Below, in pieces: positions 1 through 5,463 of a stretch of DNA of 7,836 nt; the stretch's first letter is position 1; each line of letters opens with the position of its first letter. Location of the stretch: NCBI GenBank assembly GCA_017419325.1, contig JAFOLN010000300.1, positions 1-7,836 on the forward strand. The letters are read 5' to 3'. The stretch comes from Clostridia bacterium (GTDB taxonomy: Bacteria; Bacillota; Clostridia; Oscillospirales; RGIG577). The notes under the pieces were generated by a model. The model was not told where the DNA came from, did no database searches, and saw nothing but the letters and a program-made list of their open reading frames with translations. The translations under genes and the position numbers were made by a program.

Positions 1-32
1 CCGAGATCCGCGACCTCTTAAAGAAGCAGTAA
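1..32 (+). CDS. C-terminal tail of an upstream gene (partial)
   Basis: In frame 3 the window opens with the end of a reading frame that encodes EIRDLLKKQ and stops at TAA (30-32). The gene body lies before the window, so no function can be given. A strong intrinsic terminator begins 18 bases after the stop, which is the normal arrangement for a gene end and is the main reason to choose this frame. Frame 2 stays open but would run straight through the terminator. Nine residues are too few to identify a family. Confidence 0.5.
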   Translation, partial: EIRDLLKKQ

Positions 33-50
33 CAAAGCTTTATATGCTAA

Positions 51-87
51 AAAAAGCACCCGAAGGCATGATTTCGGGTGCTTTTTT
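51..87 (+). terminator. Intrinsic terminator after the upstream gene
   Basis: A perfect 14-bp inverted repeat (51-64 with 73-86, starting AAAAAGCACCCGAA) encloses an 8-base loop and ends in a run of six T (82-87). The A-run on the left arm means it could also work on the minus strand, but the gene ending at 32 makes the + orientation the natural reading. Confidence 0.9.
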
Positions 88-164
88 GTCTGAATTCTGG
101 GATTTGCTTCGTAATGGCGGGGGTACAAGAACTTTGGCTGCCGACAGCATAGGGACTGTGACGG

Positions 165-196
165 AAAATGAAATCCCCCGGATGTGCCGGGGGATA
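165..196 (-). terminator. Intrinsic terminator of the secreted Fn3-like gene
   Basis: A 9-bp perfect stem (173-181 with 187-195, ATCCCCCGG) with a 5-base loop lies 18 bases past the stop of the minus-strand gene ending at 214. On the minus strand it is followed by TTTCATTTTCC, an interrupted but U-rich tail. Together with the terminator at 51-87 it separates two convergent genes. Confidence 0.75.
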
Positions 197-213
197 ACTG
201 ATGTTCGGTGTGT

Positions 214-1686
214 TTATTTTATGGGTATGCTGTCGCATTTCGGCATGGCGCCATCTCCCAGCCAGAAGAGTCTTGAGCTGTCTGTACCCGAAATGTCGGC
301 CGTGCCGGGCTTTGTCAACTGAGTCACTCCGGTCATACGGCCGCTCTCGTCGTAGGAAGCCACCCATACGGGTGCGGCGGGGGACACGTCCCCGGACACG
401 GCTACGCTCCCGTCGGAACGTGTCTCGTACCGTATCGTCTCGTTGGTGGCCGGGTCGGTACGGGAGCCTTGTTCAAGGACGGTATAGGAGGACCCGCCGC
501 CGGAAACAATCTCGCCGCCAATGACCTGTACCGTCAGGTACTCGCTCCAGTCGCCGGGGCAGGCCGCTCTGATGTCACGGCTCAGGTTGCGGACGCGGAA
601 GTGGTACCAGCCGTCCCCGCAGCGGAAGCTTTTAGTCACATTGCTCAGATCTGCAGTGTTGTTTTCAATTGCCCAGGAGGAGCCGCCGCCCCTTTCTTCC
701 GAGTTTTCCTCTTCGCTGTAATACCATTTGATATACTGGAAATCCGAATCGGAATCGTTCTGCCAGATCAGAGTATTGCCCTTTGTATGGAGCCCGTACG
801 GAACAGGCAGGCAGACGCCGGGGTTCTCATATGTCCAGACGTTCGACCAGACCGGGTCGCTGTTGCGCGATTCATCCCCCCAGTCCTCAAGCGTCACGCT
901 GAAACGGTACTCTCCGCTTTCGTGCGGCTCCCACAAAAAGGACGCGACACGGAAGGGCTTCGCCGTGCCCCTGGCGGCCCATCCCACCATGTATACGCGC
1001 TCAGATCCTTTATATACTTCAACGAGGTATTCCAGATGGGTATCTGAATCCCCCGTATCGCTTATAGAAGGCTCCCAGTAGAAATATCCCGGATAGCCGT
1101 TGCCCTCTTCGTCCGTTTCCCAACGGGCATTCCGCGGCGGAGCCAGTCTGCCGTTCTCCGTGCCGCCGCCTGTGCCGGACAGATCTACTACGGTATCATT
1201 CGAATAATAGTCTCCCAAATAACATACGAACGTTTCTATGATCTTAAGCTTGGAAAGGTCAACGTCCTCCGGCATTGTAAAGGTCCAATTCAATGTTGTA
1301 CTGTCAATTTGCAGCGTACAATCGTCGATCCGGTCAAACCTTTCCCCGTCCGAGTCACCCTGCCACAGATCCGTCTGCATGTCAAAAAGGGTCGCATATC
1401 CCGGCTCCCCATACTTAAAGTGAGAGGTCATTACTTCATACACCTGTGTTCCGTCCGTAAAATGAAAGCCCCAGGCGTACTCCATATCGTCCTCATCCAT
1501 CTCATCGACATTGACGGGATAAACCTCCTTCAATTCGGGAACATCCAGCGCAAAGGTATAGGTGCGCCCATCGCTACTCACGAACCGGGCAAGATAATCG
1601 TCCGCTGCCAGAGCCGTCCCCGGCACAAGGCTCACCATCAGCAGGACTGCAAGTACGAAGCCGATTGTCTTCCTGATAATACTCAT
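214..1686 (-). CDS. Secreted protein with two Fn3-like domains and a clostridial-type C-terminal tail
   Basis: 490 residues. The N-terminus MSIIRKTIGFVLAVLLMVSL followed by VPGTALA is a clear Sec signal peptide, with likely cleavage after Ala27 (ALA|ADD). Residues 28-168 form an acidic, aromatic-rich domain I do not recognise. A Gly-rich linker (171-180) leads to two beta-sandwich, Fn3-like segments: about 181-288 (opens LAPPRNARWE, then YFYWEP and GEYRFSVTLEDWG) and about 293-388 (opens VPYGLHTKGNTLIW, then GWYHFRVRNLS). The tail (398-490) carries VWVASYDESGRMTGV and SRLFWLGDGAMPKCDSIPI. These resemble a paired tail motif (an 'ASYDxxGRxxGV' strand and an 'FLWD...MKPL' strand) that I recall from secreted clostridial proteins. 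The start at 1686 is chosen because AAAGGAG sits 7 bases upstream and the signal peptide begins there. An upstream in-frame ATG at 1770 lies inside the promoter. No LPXTG, S-layer or enzymatic motif is visible, so it is probably an extracellular binding or envelope protein; the ligand is unknown. Confidence 0.88.
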   Translation of the reverse strand: MSIIRKTIGFVLAVLLMVSLVPGTALAADDYLARFVSSDGRTYTFALDVPELKEVYPVNVDEMDEDDMEYAWGFHFTDGTQVYEVMTSHFKYGEPGYATLFDMQTDLWQGDSDGERFDRIDDCTLQIDSTTLNWTFTMPEDVDLSKLKIIETFVCYLGDYYSNDTVVDLSGTGGGTENGRLAPPRNARWETDEEGNGYPGYFYWEPSISDTGDSDTHLEYLVEVYKGSERVYMVGWAARGTAKPFRVASFLWEPHESGEYRFSVTLEDWGDESRNSDPVWSNVWTYENPGVCLPVPYGLHTKGNTLIWQNDSDSDFQYIKWYYSEEENSEERGGGSSWAIENNTADLSNVTKSFRCGDGWYHFRVRNLSRDIRAACPGDWSEYLTVQVIGGEIVSGGGSSYTVLEQGSRTDPATNETIRYETRSDGSVAVSGDVSPAAPVWVASYDESGRMTGVTQLTKPGTADISGTDSSRLFWLGDGAMPKCDSIPIK

Positions 1687-1758
1687 AAGAATACTCCTTT
1701 TTGATGCGCCGGGCGGCCATGTCCTGCCGTGCCCCGCCGCGATTGTTTTGTTATAAAT

Positions 1759-1787
1759 ATTGTACCGCATCGTGCCGGTTATCGCAA
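1759..1787 (-). promoter_or_regulatory. Promoter of the secreted Fn3-like gene
   Basis: On the minus strand, TTGCGA (1787-1782) and TACAAT (1764-1759) are separated by exactly 17 bases, a good sigma-A-type promoter. Transcription should begin near 1752, giving a leader of about 65 bases before the ATG at 1686. This position rules out the upstream ATG at 1770. Confidence 0.75.
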
Positions 1788-1838
1788 CATATCTGAAAAA
1801 TCCGAAGGGGATATTTTGAAAAATCCCTTTTTGCAGCT

Positions 1839-1913
1839 AAAAAAGCAGAACCCAAAGTGATGCGGAGCGACACCGATTTCTCGGCCGCCAATGCCGCCAA
1901 TGCATTGGGTTCC
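1839..1913 (-). ncRNA. Candidate small structured RNA (about 75 nt)
   Basis: The predicted transcript from the 1920-1948 promoter begins at about 1913 with GGAACCCAA. Bases 1912-1905 (GAACCCAA) pair perfectly with 1855-1848 (TTGGGTTC), so the 5' end closes onto the 3' end. The right arm is followed by TGC and a run of six T (1844-1839), like a terminator. The 49-base interior holds CCGA-GAAA-TCGG, a small stem with a GNRA-type tetraloop, and a tandem 9-base repeat (1884-1901, ATTGGCGGC twice in the minus reading). I do not recognise a family. There is no ribosome site or sensible peptide. It ends about 50 bases before the promoter of the secreted-protein gene and so is not obviously that gene's leader. 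The weak point is the large, only partly paired interior. Confidence 0.4.
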
Positions 1914-1919
1914 GATGTC

Positions 1920-1948
1920 AGAATATCCGATTTACAGGATTTTGTCAA
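1920..1948 (-). promoter_or_regulatory. Promoter of small RNA candidate 1913-1839
   Basis: TTGACA (1948-1943), a 17-base spacer and TATTCT (1925-1920) on the minus strand. The -35 matches the consensus fully. It starts directly after the U-tract of the preceding RNA unit (1978-1967). Confidence 0.6.
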
Positions 1949-1966
1949 GGATAACTGCCGCGCGGC

Positions 1967-2045
1967 AAAAATAAAAAACATCACAAAGGACATAAGCAGC
2001 TCGTACGGGGAAAACCCGAAGACTACCTTCCTTTGTGATGCTTCT
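1967..2045 (-). ncRNA. Candidate small RNA: one long hairpin ending in a U-rich tail (about 79 nt)
   Basis: A 12-bp perfect inverted repeat (1979-1990 with 2029-2040, CATCACAAAGGA on the left) encloses 38 bases. On the minus strand the right arm is followed by TTTTTTATTTTT (1978-1967), an excellent intrinsic-terminator tail. The enclosed segment has a further small stem (CGGG-TTTTC-CCCG in the minus reading). The 2052-2080 promoter predicts a start near 2045, only 5 bases before the left arm, so the whole transcript would be this hairpin plus tail. It could be a free-standing sRNA. It could also be the terminator of a longer, unrecognised transcript. No family recognised. Confidence 0.45.
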
Positions 2046-2051
2046 ATGGGT

Positions 2052-2080
2052 AACATATCACGGCCCGGCGAAAAAAGCAA
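2052..2080 (-). promoter_or_regulatory. Promoter of small RNA candidate 2045-1967
   Basis: TTGCTT (2080-2075), a 17-base spacer and TATGTT (2057-2052) on the minus strand. It is weaker than the neighbouring promoters but correctly spaced, and it places the start just before the hairpin at 2040. Confidence 0.4.
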
Positions 2081-2184
2081 GAGAAATATTCAAGGGGAAC
2101 GCATTTTGCAGCATACCCGTCTGCCAAAATCAACCCGAAAACAGCATTGCTTTGGAATATGTGCCGGGCGGAGCATAAAGACGA

Positions 2185-2376
2185 CAAAAAACCGCCGGCC
2201 TTTCGGGCCGACGGTCTGTTTTTGTGTGGTGCGGCAAGTGGGGGCTTGCCGCAGGAAGGGATTTTTATGAGAGCACAGCTGCCGTACCGCACTCTCGGGT
2301 TTTGGGAGGCGGGAATAGGTTTTCCCATTACCATACAAGAGTATGATTAAACAAAACACATTGTGCTTTATTTAAC
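2185..2376 (-). ncRNA. Structured non-coding RNA, about 190 nt, family not recognised
   Basis: A consensus promoter (2383-2411) and a strong terminator (2186-2215) bracket a transcript with no ribosome site and several hairpins. In transcript order they are: a 13-bp stem right at the start (2375-2363 with 2359-2347, loop of 3); a 5-bp stem (2345-2341 with 2336-2332); GGGAA/TTCCC (2326-2322 with 2315-2311); an 8-bp stem (2296-2289 with 2276-2269); a 9-bp stem with a C-rich loop (2253-2245 with 2238-2230); then the terminator stem. In the first, fourth and last stems, five positions that are A/C mismatches in + strand RNA become G-U pairs in minus-strand RNA, which supports transcription from the minus strand. 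Size and promoter strength fit an abundant housekeeping RNA such as 6S, but I see neither a convincing 6S rod nor SRP, tmRNA or RNase P signatures. An open frame of 96 codons crossing it has no ribosome site and reads through the terminator. Confidence 0.68.
2186..2215 (-). terminator. Intrinsic terminator of the 190-nt RNA
   Basis: On the minus strand ACCGTCGGCC (2215-2206) pairs with GGCCGGCGGT (2200-2191) around a CGAAA loop, followed by a T-run (2190-2186). The pair 2195/2211 is G-U in minus RNA but a mismatch in + RNA, so the minus direction is the functional one. Confidence 0.85.
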
Positions 2377-2382
2377 GATTAC

Positions 2383-2411
2383 ATTATAAGCTTTTGAGAT
2401 TTAGTTGTCAA
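2383..2411 (-). promoter_or_regulatory. Consensus sigma-A promoter of the 190-nt RNA
   Basis: TTGACA (2411-2406) and TATAAT (2388-2383) on the minus strand with a 17-base spacer: both hexamers and the spacing are perfect consensus. No other promoter in the window matches this fully, and no protein gene follows it. Confidence 0.85.
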
Positions 2412-2451
2412 TAAAAAAAGTATATATAATTCACTAAAGATGATGACGAAT

Positions 2452-2491
2452 AAACCACGGTTTTGTGTAATAATACACAAAACCGTGGTTT
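2452..2491 (-). terminator. 18-bp hairpin terminator after the small membrane-type gene
   Basis: A perfect 18-bp stem (2452-2469 with 2474-2491, AAACCACGGTTTTGTGTA) has an ATAA loop. It lies 21 bases past the stop of the gene 2513-2674. The minus-strand tail is TTTATTCG, moderately U-rich. On the + strand it is followed by TTAATG. It also separates the small gene from the strong RNA promoter at 2411. Confidence 0.75.
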
Positions 2492-2512
2492 TTAATGTTA
2501 TTTATGCCTTTT

Positions 2513-2674
2513 TTATCTAAAACTGTTCACCATATAGCCCAGCGTGTGGAGCGTCTTGCTCACATTCTTTTTTATGCTCGAGGACACGCTTTTGTTCTTC
2601 TGAACGCTCATGCCGACGATGCTTCCTATAACGATGCCCGCCGCGCAGCCAGCGCCGAATTTAGCTAAACTCAT
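2513..2674 (-). CDS. Small membrane-type protein, 53 residues, unknown function
   Basis: The protein begins MSLAKFGAGCAAGIVIGSIV and continues GMSVQKNKSVSSS, then IKKNVSKTLHTLGYMVNSFR. Residues 5-23 are a Gly/Ala/Ile-rich hydrophobic segment of the kind that inserts in the membrane. The rest is basic and probably helical. The layout (short glycine-rich hydrophobic N-terminus, Lys/Ser-rich helix, Leu-Gly-x-Met near the end) resembles small YtxH-like proteins of Firmicutes, but I cannot assign it. The gene is supported by GGGAGG (2688-2683) 8 bases before the ATG, normal codons, and a strong terminator after the stop. An inverted repeat (2688-2704, CGATAAAA/TTTTATCG) abuts the ribosome site and might fold over it in the mRNA. 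I see no clear promoter between it and the serA terminator, so it may depend partly on read-through. Confidence 0.72.
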   Translation of the reverse strand: MSLAKFGAGCAAGIVIGSIVGMSVQKNKSVSSSIKKNVSKTLHTLGYMVNSFR

Positions 2675-2779
2675 ATATAAAACCTCCCGATAAAATTTTT
2701 ATCGCAGGCTTATTTTGAGCCGCGGGAGCGAAAATATGCGGCGAAAATTTTTCAATATAAAAAGAAAAAACGAAAACGA

Positions 2780-2812
2780 AAAAACGGCATGACCCGAACG
2801 GGTCATGCCGCA
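2780..2812 (-). terminator. Intrinsic terminator of serC-serA
   Basis: A perfect inverted repeat (2785-2796 with 2799-2810, CGGCATGACCCG) lies 13 bases past the serA stop; sterically it is an 11-bp stem with a GAAC-type loop. On the minus strand it is followed by TTTTTTCGTTTTCG. Confidence 0.92.
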
Positions 2813-2823
2813 AGTTTTAAAGC

Positions 2824-3990
2824 TTAGTCGATTACGCGAACGCTTATAACGCCCTCGATGGAGCTTAAGGGATCGATGGACTTGTCCGGTACCTTGGTGT
2901 CAACGTCAAGGATGGTGTAAGCGTAATTGCCGCGCGAACGGTTTATCATGTTCTCGATGTTGATGTTCTCGCCGGCAACGGCACTGGTCACGCCGTTTAT
3001 TACCTTGGGGATGTTCTTATGGATAACGCAGATGCGGCTCTTGAAGTTCTTCGGCAGATCCACGTTCGGGATGTTCGCGGAGTTGCGGATGATGCCGTAT
3101 TCAAGATAATCGGCTACCTGACGCGCCGCCATGCTTGCGCAGTTGTTCTCCGACTCGGGCGTGGACGCGCCGAGGTGAGGAACGCAGATGGTGTTGTCCA
3201 TTTCAAGGAGCTCCTTGTTCGGGAAGTCGGTTGCGTAGCGGGCAACTATCTTCTTCTCGATGGCGTCCTTTAAGTCGGCGGTGTTGACGAGGTCGCCACG
3301 GGCAAAGTTGAGGATGCGCATGCCGGGCTTCATGATGCTGAATGCGTCGGCGTTTATCATGCCTCTCGTTTCGGGAGTCGAGGGAACGTGCAGCGTGATG
3401 TAGTCGCACTCCTCGAATATCTTCTTTAAGGAGGTCACATGGCGCACGCGCTTCGACAGTCCCCATGCCGCGTCAACGGAGATGTAGGGGTCGTAGCCGT
3501 AAACTTCCATGCCCAGGTGATGAGCGGCGTTAGCCACGTTTACGCCGATGGCGCCGAGGCCTATAACGCCGAACTTCTTGCCGTCGTACTCGGGGCCCAC
3601 GAACTGGGACTTGCCCTTTTCGACCTGCTTCGAGATGTCGCCGTCGGATTCCTTTAAGGTCTTTACCCACTCAATGCCTTCGATTATGCGGCGGGAGGAG
3701 AGACCGAGCATGGTGATGATGAGCTCCTTAACGGCGTTCGCGTTTGCGCCGGGGGTGTTGAATACAACGATGCCCGCTTCGGTGCACTTGTCTATCGGGA
3801 TGTTGTTAAGACCCGCGCCCGCTCTCGCGATGGCCTTAAGAGAGGAGGGCAGCTCCATTGAATGCATATCTGCGGAGCGCACGAGTATCGCGTCGGGGTT
3901 AGCGATATCTTCGCCGTAGGTGTACTTCTTGGGCTCAAGCTGGTCGAGACCGGCGGAGGATATCTTGTTTAAAAGCTTTATCTTATACAT
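2824..3990 (-). CDS. serA: D-3-phosphoglycerate dehydrogenase, ACT-domain form
   Basis: 388 residues. It catalyses the NAD-dependent oxidation of 3-phosphoglycerate to 3-phosphohydroxypyruvate, the first step of serine synthesis, in the cytosol. Substrate-domain residues 1-95 contain RAGAGLNNIPIDKC and NTPGANANAVKELI. The Rossmann domain has GLGAIG (144-149) with D167 (YGYDP) for the NAD ribose. Expected catalytic residues are R231 (NFARGD), probably E260 (DFPNKE) and H272 (PHLGAST). Residues about 318-388 form a C-terminal ACT domain (RICVIHKNIPKVINGVT), the serine-sensing module in this family. The E-to-H segment is about 11 residues shorter than in E. coli SerA as I recall it. No intervening (ASB) domain is present, so this is the short ACT type. 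Its ATG overlaps the serC stop by one base (TAATG), and the ribosome site AAAGGAAG lies within the end of serC, so translation is probably coupled. Confidence 0.96.
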   Translation of the reverse strand: MYKIKLLNKISSAGLDQLEPKKYTYGEDIANPDAILVRSADMHSMELPSSLKAIARAGAGLNNIPIDKCTEAGIVVFNTPGANANAVKELIITMLGLSSRRIIEGIEWVKTLKESDGDISKQVEKGKSQFVGPEYDGKKFGVIGLGAIGVNVANAAHHLGMEVYGYDPYISVDAAWGLSKRVRHVTSLKKIFEECDYITLHVPSTPETRGMINADAFSIMKPGMRILNFARGDLVNTADLKDAIEKKIVARYATDFPNKELLEMDNTICVPHLGASTPESENNCASMAARQVADYLEYGIIRNSANIPNVDLPKNFKSRICVIHKNIPKVINGVTSAVAGENINIENMINRSRGNYAYTILDVDTKVPDKSIDPLSSIEGVISVRVID

Positions 3991-5075
3991 TATGCGTTCT
4001 TCCTTTCAAAATCTTTCATAAATCCTACGAGAGCCGCAACGCCTTCAACGGGCATAGCGTTGTAGAGGCTTGCGCGCATGCCGCCCACGCTTCTGTGACC
4101 CTTTAAGTTTACAAAGCCCGCTTCGGTTGCTTCCTTTATGAACTTCGCGTCCATCTCCTTGTCGCCCGTTACGAAGGGAATGTTCATAAGCGAACGGTAG
4201 GGAGCAGATACGGTGGGCTTGAAGAGCTTCGAGCTGTCAAGGAAATCATAGAGCATGGAAGCCTTCTGCTCGTTTATCTTCTTCATTGCCTCAAGGCCGC
4301 CCAGCTCCTTTATCTTTTCAAGCACCAGCTTGCAGATGTAGATTGCATAGGTGGGGGGCGTGTTGTACATGGAGCCGTTGTCGGCATGGGTCTTGTATCT
4401 GAACATTACGGGAACGTAGGGCTCAACGTCCTCGCGGATAAGATCCTCGCGCACTATTACGACGGTGAGGCCTGCGGGGCCCATGTTCTTCTGCGCGCCC
4501 GCGTAGATGAGCGCGTACTTCGATACGTCAACGGGCTCGGAAAGGATGCAGGAGGACATGTCGCATACGAGGTCCTTGCCGCCCACATCGGGCTCGCCGT
4601 TGAACTTCGTGCCGTAGATGGTGTTGTTGTAGCAGAAGTGAACGTAGTCGGCGTCCTTATCGAAATCCTCGGGCTTCGTCTCGGGGATGTAGGTGTAGGT
4701 CTTGTCCTCGCTCGATGCAACGACGCGGGCGTCGATGAACTTCTTTGCCTCCTGGAAGGACTTCTTTGCCCATACGCCCGTCTGGATGTAGTCGGCCTTG
4801 CCGTTCTTCTTTAAGTTCATCGGTATCATGGCGAACTGGGAAGATGCGCCGCCCTGTAAGAACAGCACCTTATAGTTGTCGGGGATCGACATTACTTCAC
4901 GAAGAAGCGCTTCCGCACCGTTTATTATATCTTCAAACCACTTTGAACGGTGGGACATCTCCATAACGGACATGCCGCTGCCGTTCTGATTCATCATTTC
5001 ATCTGCAGCCTTCTTTAATACGTCTTCAAATATGACTCCGGGACCGGCGGAAAAATTATATACTCTGTTATTCAT
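3990..5075 (-). CDS. serC: Phosphoserine aminotransferase
   Basis: 361 residues, the usual length for the family. This PLP enzyme transfers the amino group of glutamate to 3-phosphohydroxypyruvate to give phosphoserine, the second step of serine synthesis and the one after SerA. Visible landmarks are NFSAGP (7-12), GMSVMEMSHRS (34-43), LQGGASSQF (73-81) for the PLP phosphate, W102 for ring stacking, D172 (CDMSS) for the pyridine nitrogen, K196 (AGAQKNMGP) as the Schiff-base lysine, and the C-terminal GHRSVGGMRASLYNA (326-340). The start at 5075 is preferred over an in-frame ATG at 5102: CGGAGGT ends 5 bases upstream of it, and the protein then begins MNNRVYNFSAGP, as usual. First gene of the serC-serA operon. 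No serB (phosphatase) is in the window. Confidence 0.96.
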   Translation of the reverse strand: MNNRVYNFSAGPGVIFEDVLKKAADEMMNQNGSGMSVMEMSHRSKWFEDIINGAEALLREVMSIPDNYKVLFLQGGASSQFAMIPMNLKKNGKADYIQTGVWAKKSFQEAKKFIDARVVASSEDKTYTYIPETKPEDFDKDADYVHFCYNNTIYGTKFNGEPDVGGKDLVCDMSSCILSEPVDVSKYALIYAGAQKNMGPAGLTVVIVREDLIREDVEPYVPVMFRYKTHADNGSMYNTPPTYAIYICKLVLEKIKELGGLEAMKKINEQKASMLYDFLDSSKLFKPTVSAPYRSLMNIPFVTGDKEMDAKFIKEATEAGFVNLKGHRSVGGMRASLYNAMPVEGVAALVGFMKDFERKNA

Positions 5076-5136
5076 GTTCGACCTCCGTAGACTGATTTTC
5101 AAAAATTGATACTGATAACTATAGTAACATAACGTT

Positions 5137-5166
5137 ATTATACTCCACGCCGATTTTAAAAGTCAA
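5137..5166 (-). promoter_or_regulatory. Promoter of serC-serA with an overlapping palindrome
   Basis: TTGACT (5166-5161), an 18-base spacer and TATAAT (5142-5137) on the minus strand. Transcription should start near 5130, leaving a leader of about 55 bases, too short for a T-box or a large riboswitch. A 10-bp perfect palindrome ATAACGTTAT (5129-5138) overlaps the edge of the -10 and the start region, and could be a repressor site. No regulator is identifiable. Confidence 0.75.
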
Positions 5167-5269
5167 TGAAATTACCGCCCAAAACGCGCACGGGGCGCAA
5201 GTTTGTGAATATTTCATATAAGTGATGTATGTATGGGGCAGTTACGATATAATTTTAACAAAGCAGCAT

Positions 5270-5430
5270 GAAAACCGCGCGTCTCCCGTGCGGGTGCGCG
5301 GCTTCGCCGGGGAGGAGCCTTCGGACAGCAAAGAACCCCGCGCTTTTGATGCGCGAGGCTCTTTAGCTTATTTTAATTAAAACGGAAGCTTTTGCTTTTG
5401 GCATGACCCGATGGTACAAAAGCTTTGCTT
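5270..5430 (-). ncRNA. Candidate structured RNA upstream of serC (about 160 nt)
   Basis: A promoter at 5435-5463 precedes a gene-free stretch with several hairpins in the minus reading. First is a 7-bp stem GCTTTTG/CAAAAGC (5423-5417 with 5400-5394) with a 16-base loop. Second is a 14-bp stem (5364-5351 with 5343-5330), in which 5335/5359 and 5338/5356 are G-U pairs in minus RNA but A/C mismatches in + RNA. Then comes CGGC-GAA-GCCG. Last is a GC-rich terminator-like hairpin CCGCGC/GCGCGG (5301-5296 with 5280-5275) with an inner CCCG/CGGG, followed by TTTTC. Sequence near the 5' end (5434-5426) could also pair with 5265-5257, but much of that may lie outside the transcript. It ends about 105 bases before the serC promoter, so it could be a free RNA or an upstream leader. 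I found no T-box motif and do not recognise a family. The 3' end is the least certain part. Confidence 0.5.
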
Positions 5431-5434
5431 TATT

Positions 5435-5463
5435 AGCATATATCTATATATAGTGTTTGTCAA
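5435..5463 (-). promoter_or_regulatory. Promoter of the structured RNA upstream of serC
   Basis: TTGACA (5463-5458), a 17-base spacer made of alternating AT, and TATGCT (5440-5435) on the minus strand. It is divergent from the promoter at 5523-5551. No minus-strand protein gene follows before serC's own promoter, about 270 bases further on. Confidence 0.65.

Noticed and set aside
1687..1770. Upstream extension of the secreted protein to an ATG at 1770.
   Set aside because: That ATG lies within the promoter's -10/spacer region, has no ribosome site, and would bury the signal peptide behind 28 residues.
1751..2080. Open frame of 109 codons on the minus strand.
   Set aside because: It has no ribosome site and spans a terminator, two promoters and the RNA candidates. 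Its translation has no recognisable domain.
1857..2270. Open frame of 137 codons on the + strand.
   Set aside because: No ribosome site or promoter; it runs antisense through both minus-strand RNA terminators, and its composition is not protein-like.
2786..2797. A 12-base match (GGCATGACCCGA) between the serA terminator and 5400-5411, the loop of the RNA candidate upstream of serC, suggesting RNA-RNA pairing.
   Set aside because: By rough count, a few 12-base matches are expected by chance in a window this size, and nothing else supports the interaction.
5076..5102. Nine-residue N-terminal extension of SerC to an ATG at 5102.
   Set aside because: The strong CGGAGGT site serves the ATG at 5075, and SerC proteins normally begin close to the NFSAGP motif.
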